From Betaproteobacteria bacterium (GTDB taxonomy: Bacteria; Pseudomonadota; Gammaproteobacteria; Burkholderiales; Casimicrobiaceae), in contig VBCL01000127.1 of assembly GCA_005888865.1 (NCBI GenBank), positions 1,831-11,705 of the forward strand: a stretch of DNA of 9,875 nt, read 5' to 3'. The notes beneath the pieces were generated by a model, which saw only the letters and a list, made by a program, of their open reading frames with translations, searched no databases and had not been told where the DNA came from. Made by a program: the position numbers and the translations under genes. Below are positions 6,514-9,875 of the stretch, piece after piece (the stretch's first letter is position 1; each line of letters opens with the position of its first letter).

Positions 6514-6912
6514 ATGTCCTCCGTCGAGCGCCCCGTGACCAAGCCGCGCCCGGTCTACCTGAGCTTGTTGCGGATCCGACTGCCGCTGCCTGGGATCGTA
6601 TCGATCCTGCACCGCATCAGCGGTGCCGGATTGTTCCTGGTAGGATTGCCGCTGCTGCTCGTCTCCATGCAGTGGAGCCTTGCCTCGCCCGAGTCGTTCG
6701 AGGCGCTGCGCGCCACGCTCGCCAATCCGCTGGCGAAGATCGTGCTCATCGGCCTGATCTGGGCGTATGTCCATCATTTCTGTGCCGGCATTCGCTATCT
6801 GCTTCTCGATATCCACCAGTTCATCGACCTCAAGCCAACCCGCCAGTCGAGCGCGGTCGTGCTGGTCGTCAGTCTCGGACTCACCCTCATCATCGGGGCG
6901 CTTCTGTGGTGA
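6514..6912 (+). CDS. sdhC: Succinate dehydrogenase cytochrome b556 subunit SdhC
   Basis: A 132-residue membrane anchor of complex II, carrying heme b and the ubiquinone site with SdhD in the inner membrane. Family blocks are RPVYLSLLRIRLPLPG (12-27), SILHRISG (30-37; Ser30 and Arg34 correspond to the quinone-site Ser27/Arg31 of E. coli), and VHHFCAGIRYLLLD (86-99; His88 aligns with heme ligand His84). Three hydrophobic spans are seen at about 37-55, 73-95 and 112-131. The ATG at 6514 is preferred over an in-frame ATG at 6436, because the extra 26 residues are not family-like and would span the likely promoter. No clear Shine-Dalgarno precedes 6514. The stop overlaps the sdhD start. Confidence 0.95.
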   Translation: MSSVERPVTKPRPVYLSLLRIRLPLPGIVSILHRISGAGLFLVGLPLLLVSMQWSLASPESFEALRATLANPLAKIVLIGLIWAYVHHFCAGIRYLLLDIHQFIDLKPTRQSSAVVLVVSLGLTLIIGALLW

Positions 6913-7256
6913 ACCGCATCATCGTCGGCGCCCACTACGGGCTCAAGGACTGGCTCGCCCAGCGCCTCACCGCGGTGACGATGGCGCTCTACACGCTGCT
7001 GTGGCTGATGATTGCCGGATACCACGGCGGCGTGGATCACGATCTGTGGCAGGCGCTGTTCGCCAACACCGCCTTCCGGGTGGCGACGCTGCTTTTCGGG
7101 CTCGCGCTCCTCTGGCATGCGTGGATCGGCATGCGTGACATCTGGATGGACTACATCAAGCCGACCGCGTTGCGGCTGACGCTGGAGATGCTGACCGTCG
7201 TCGTGCTGCTCTGCTATGCCGGCTGGCTCATCGACATCCTGTGGGGAGCGAGGTGA
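6909..7256 (+). CDS. sdhD: Succinate dehydrogenase membrane anchor subunit SdhD
   Basis: A 115-residue hydrophobic anchor of complex II. The family segment LWHAWIGMRDIWMDYIKPTA (68-87) aligns with the E. coli SdhD stretch containing the quinone-site Asp-Tyr pair (here Asp81, Tyr82). The start region MNRIIVGAHYGLKDWLAQRL is typical of betaproteobacterial SdhD. Three transmembrane spans lie at about 19-37, 55-75 and 92-110. The start is GTG at 6909, overlapping the sdhC TGA (GTGA), which implies translational coupling with sdhC. Downstream, 100 bp separate it from sdhA; that gap is filled by a repeat-like element. Confidence 0.93.
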   Translation: MNRIIVGAHYGLKDWLAQRLTAVTMALYTLLWLMIAGYHGGVDHDLWQALFANTAFRVATLLFGLALLWHAWIGMRDIWMDYIKPTALRLTLEMLTVVVLLCYAGWLIDILWGAR

Positions 7257-7261
7257 GCACC

Positions 7262-7354
7262 GCAGGGCCGCCCCAAGGTGCGAATAGCGCCCCCGCTTTT
7301 GGGGGCAGCGCAGCGGCCGAATTGTCCAATGAGGCCGCAAGCGTGGGGGTCCAC
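7262..7354 (+). repeat. REP-like multi-hairpin intergenic element between sdhD and sdhA
   Basis: The gap holds three consecutive inverted repeats. First, GCCCCC (7289-7294) and GGGGGC (7301-7306) pair across a GCTTTT loop. Second, GCGGCC (7313-7318) and GGCCGC (7333-7338) enclose ATTG/CAAT (7321-7324/7327-7330) with a tandem GA/GA mismatch. Third, GTGG (7343-7346) and CCAC (7351-7354) pair across a 4-nt loop. The string of elements (GGCCGCCCCAAGG, then GCGCCCCC, GGGGGCAGCG, and finally GCGTGGGGGTCC) resembles, from memory, a dispersed intergenic repeat seen in many Burkholderiales genomes. Copy number in this genome cannot be judged from one window. It is not a terminator: the Ts are in the loop, not after the stem. 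Confidence 0.6.
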
Positions 7355-7356
7355 CA

Positions 7357-9126
7357 GTGAGCGCCGGGTTACCTGTGCGCAAGTTCGACGCCATCGTCGT
7401 CGGCGCCGGCGGTGCCGGAATGCGGGCCTCGCTGCAGCTCGCCGAAGCGGGCCTTTCGGTCGCGGTCCTGTCGAAGGTTTTTCCGACGCGCTCGCATACG
7501 GTGGCGGCCCAGGGCGGCATTGGCGCCGCGCTTGGCAACATGTCGGAAGACAGCTGGCTCTGGCACATGTACGACACCATCAAGGGGTCGGACTGGCTCG
7601 GTGATCAGGACGCCATCGAGTACATGTGCAAGATGGCGCCGCGTGTTGTCTACGAGCTCGAGCATTTCGGCATGCCCTTCGATCGCAATCCCGACGGCAC
7701 GATCTGGCAGCGCCCGTTCGGCGGGCACTCGATGAATTTCGGCGAACGCCCGGTGCAGCGCGCGTGCGCGTCAGCCGATCGCACCGGGCATTCGATGCTG
7801 CACACGCTCTATCAGCGCAACGTCAGGGCGCGCACCCAGTTCCTGGTCGAGTGGATGGCGCTCGATCTGATCCGCGACGCCGACGGCGACGTGCTGGGGG
7901 TGACCGCGCTGGAAATGGAAACCGGCGAGGTGATGATCCTGCAGGCCAAGGCGACCCTCTTCGCGACCGGCGGCGCAGGGCGAATCTTTGCCGCGAGCAC
8001 CAATGCGTTCATCAACACGGGTGACGGGCTGGGCATGGCTGCGCGTGCCGGCATCCCGCTCGAAGACATGGAAATGTGGCAGTTCCATCCGACCGGCGTC
8101 TATGCCGCGGGCGTGCTGATCACCGAGGGTGTGCGCGGCGAAGGCGGCATCCTTCTCAACGTCAATGGCGAGCGCTTCATGGAGCGCTACGCTCCCAACC
8201 TGAAGGATCTCGCCTCGCGCGACGTTGTCTCCCGGTCGATGGACCAGGAGATCAAGGAGGGCCGCGGCTGCGGGCCGCAAAAGGATCATGTGCTGCTCAA
8301 GCTCGACCACCTCGGTCCCGAGATCATCATCAAGCGACTGCCGGCGATTCGCGAGATCGCGATCAAGTTCGCCAATGTGGATCCCATCCGCGAGCCGATA
8401 CCGGTGGTGCCGACTATCCATTACATGATGGGTGGCATTCCGAGCAACGTGCACGGCCAGGTAGTGGCCCCGCGGGACGGCGATCCGAACGCGGTCGTGA
8501 ACGGCCTTTACGCGATCGGCGAGTGCGCCTGTGTCTCGGTCCACGGCGGCAACCGCCTCGGCACCAATTCGCTGCTCGACATCATCGTGTTCGGCAGGGC
8601 TGCGGGCAACCACGTCGTCGAGCAGAATTTCGCGCGCCAATCGCACAAGCCGCTGCCGAAGGACGCTGGCAATCTCTCGCGCTCGCGCCTCGCCCGCCTG
8701 GACGCCGCCACCTCCGGCGAACAAGTGGCGGACGTCGCCAACACGCTGCGCACGACCATGCAAGCGCACTGCGGCGTGTTCCGCAATCAGCAGCTGCTGA
8801 CCGAGGGCGTGGCCAAGGTCACGCAGATCGAGCAGCGCGTGCGTCGCACCGCGATCAAGGACAAGAGCAAGACCTTCAACACTGCGCGGGTCGAGGCCCT
8901 CGAGCTCGACAACCTGATCGAGGTGGCCAAAGCCACCATCGTGTCGGCCGAAGCGCGCAGGGAGTCGCGAGGGGCTCAGGCGCGCAGCGACTACCCGGCC
9001 CGTGACGACGCGAATTGGCTCAGGCACACGCTCTGGTACCGTGAGGGCAACCGACTCGACTACAAGCCGGTCAACTTGAAGCCGATGTCGGTCGACGCCT
9101 TCCCGCCGAAGGCCCGCACCTACTAG
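7357..9126 (+). CDS. sdhA: Succinate dehydrogenase flavoprotein subunit SdhA
   Basis: The catalytic subunit of complex II, oxidising succinate to fumarate with covalently bound FAD on the cytoplasmic face of the inner membrane. Its 589 residues match the family. The dinucleotide motif is VVGAGGAGMRASL (Gly16-Gly21). RSHTVAAQGGIGAALGNM holds His47, the FAD-attachment histidine. Active-site residues are His244 (WQFHPTG), Glu257 (ITEGVRGEGG), Arg288 (ASRDVV), His355 (PTIHYMMGG) and Arg400 (HGGNRLGTNSLLD), all in register with E. coli His45, His242, Glu255, Arg286, His354 and Arg399. The C-terminal segment ends LKPMSVDAFPPKARTY. The start is taken as GTG 7357, giving MSAGLPVRKFDAIVVGAG; no AGGAGG is present, and the only purine run upstream is GGGGG (7345-7349) inside the repeat. 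An in-frame GTG at 7375 is an alternative. sdhB follows after 7 bp. Confidence 0.97.
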   Translation: MSAGLPVRKFDAIVVGAGGAGMRASLQLAEAGLSVAVLSKVFPTRSHTVAAQGGIGAALGNMSEDSWLWHMYDTIKGSDWLGDQDAIEYMCKMAPRVVYELEHFGMPFDRNPDGTIWQRPFGGHSMNFGERPVQRACASADRTGHSMLHTLYQRNVRARTQFLVEWMALDLIRDADGDVLGVTALEMETGEVMILQAKATLFATGGAGRIFAASTNAFINTGDGLGMAARAGIPLEDMEMWQFHPTGVYAAGVLITEGVRGEGGILLNVNGERFMERYAPNLKDLASRDVVSRSMDQEIKEGRGCGPQKDHVLLKLDHLGPEIIIKRLPAIREIAIKFANVDPIREPIPVVPTIHYMMGGIPSNVHGQVVAPRDGDPNAVVNGLYAIGECACVSVHGGNRLGTNSLLDIIVFGRAAGNHVVEQNFARQSHKPLPKDAGNLSRSRLARLDAATSGEQVADVANTLRTTMQAHCGVFRNQQLLTEGVAKVTQIEQRVRRTAIKDKSKTFNTARVEALELDNLIEVAKATIVSAEARRESRGAQARSDYPARDDANWLRHTLWYREGNRLDYKPVNLKPMSVDAFPPKARTY

Positions 9127-9133
9127 GACCGGC

Positions 9134-9827
9134 ATGAAATTCCGCATCTACCGCTACGATCCGGAGCAGGACGCCGCGCCGCGCATGCAGGACTACGACG
9201 TGGCGCTCGATCCCCACGATCGCATGCTGCTCGATGCACTGATCCGGGTGAAGGCGCACGACGACACGCTCGCCTTCCGACGTTCGTGCCGCGAAGGGCG
9301 GCTCCTGCGCCATGAACATCGACGGCCAGAACACGCTGGCCTGCACCAAGTCGATGCACGACGTGAAGGACGGCGCGGTGAAGATCAATCCGCTGCCGCA
9401 TCAGCCCGTGGTAAAGGACCTGGTGCCCGATCTCACCAATTTCTTCGCGCAATATGCCTCGATCGAGCCGTGGCTGAAAACCACCTCGCCGACGCCGCAG
9501 AAGGAATGGCGGCAGAGCCACGAGGACCGCGAAAAGCTCGACGGCCTCTATGAATGCATTCTCTGCGCCTGCTGCTCGACGGCGTGCCCGTCGTTCTGGT
9601 GGAACCCGGACAAGTTCGTGGGCCCGGCAGGGCTCCTCGCCGCGTATCGGTTCATCGCCGACTCTCGCGATCAGGCGACGGGCGAGCGCCTGGACGATCT
9701 CGAGGACCCTTACCGGCTGTTCCGCTGTCACACGATCATGAACTGCGTCGACGTCTGCCCAAAGGGGCTCAATCCGACCAAGGCGATTGGCAAGATCAAG
9801 GAGATCATGGTGAAGCGGGCGGTGTGA
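9134..9827 (+). pseudogene. sdhB: Succinate dehydrogenase iron-sulfur subunit SdhB, frameshifted by an apparent 5-nt deletion
   Basis: SdhB passes electrons from FAD to quinone through [2Fe-2S], [4Fe-4S] and [3Fe-4S] clusters. Codons 1-55 (9134-9298) read MKFRIYRYDPEQDAAPRMQD and on to LAFRRSCREG. The protein then continues in the +1 frame from 9300 with GSCAMNIDGQNTLACTKSMH. The family sequence here is SCREGICGSCAMN, so the codons for Ile-Cys are missing: one base (9299) remains where six are expected. The loss removes the second [2Fe-2S] cysteine and shifts the frame. The rest is intact to the TGA at 9825-9827, including CILCACCSTACP and FRCHTIMNCVDVCPKGLNPT for the other two clusters. Restoring 5 nt would give 232 residues, normal for SdhB. 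As written, translation would run out of frame to 9553. Either a real mutation or a sequencing/assembly error; I favour the latter, since all else in the operon looks functional. Confidence 0.93.
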
Positions 9828-9875
9828 TTCTTTGCGCATCGCCCCCATATGGTTCGATGGTCGGTTCGCGGCCCA
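9828..9875 (+). other. Right-edge sequence after sdhB; possible start of an unidentified gene
   Basis: Only 48 bases remain. They do not show the SdhE N-terminal pattern (RWRCRRGM-like) or a GltA start, the genes usually expected after sdhB. One plus-strand frame from TTG 9832 reads MRIAPIWFDGRFAA, which faintly recalls the IWFDG start of class IV (branched-chain) aminotransferases. There is no clear ribosome binding site, and 14 codons are too few to call a gene. Confidence 0.2.

Noticed and set aside
7289..7306. Intrinsic terminator after sdhD
   Set aside because: The stem is GC-rich but the T-run is in the loop and no T-tract follows the stem; a terminator here would also cut the sdh operon.
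9134..9827. Programmed +1 ribosomal frameshift in sdhB
   Set aside because: The joined product would still lack the Ile-Cys pair and so the second [2Fe-2S] cysteine, and no known slippery/stop arrangement is seen at the junction. A deletion or sequence error explains both facts.

Overview
This GC-rich window carries central carbon metabolism genes of a betaproteobacterium, most likely Burkholderiales or a close relative. That placement is an inference from protein flavour (SdhC starting RPVYLSLLRIRLPLPG, type II malate dehydrogenase, PrpC/PrpB/PrpD) and from the order sdh operon - GntR regulator - mdh. No tRNA, rRNA, CRISPR array, transposase or phage gene was found.

Left arm (minus strand, 5418 down to 1): mdh, a CitE-like (HpcH/HpaI family) lyase, prpB, prpC, a small secreted DUF4019-like protein, and the N-terminal 267 codons of prpD, which runs off the left edge. 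Gaps are 12, 9 and 43 bp, followed by two ATGA stop/start overlaps, so this reads as one operon. It combines malate dehydrogenase with the methylcitrate cycle: propionyl-CoA plus oxaloacetate is converted via 2-methylcitrate and 2-methylisocitrate to pyruvate plus succinate.

Centre (5419-5669): a 251-bp divergent intergenic region. It has a good sigma70-type promoter for the mdh/prp operon, two overlapping AT-rich palindromes that look like an operator, and the start of a GntR/HutC-family regulator on the plus strand.

Right arm (plus strand, 5670 to the end): gntR, then sdhC, sdhD, sdhA and sdhB, the four subunits of succinate dehydrogenase (complex II). SDH consumes the succinate made by PrpB and Mdh regenerates the oxaloacetate used by PrpC. 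The two arms plus fumarase therefore close a route for propionate oxidation, with the GntR regulator placed between them.

Main oddities: (1) sdhB is frameshifted by what looks like a 5-nt deletion that also removes a [2Fe-2S] cysteine; (2) a multi-hairpin, REP-like intergenic repeat sits between sdhD and sdhA and reaches the sdhA start codon; (3) a DUF4019-like exported protein of unknown role is translationally linked to prpC and prpD; (4) the region after sdhB does not obviously begin sdhE or gltA. I see no clearly new multi-gene system; most of the window is a recognisable, though neatly assembled, TCA/methylcitrate locus.
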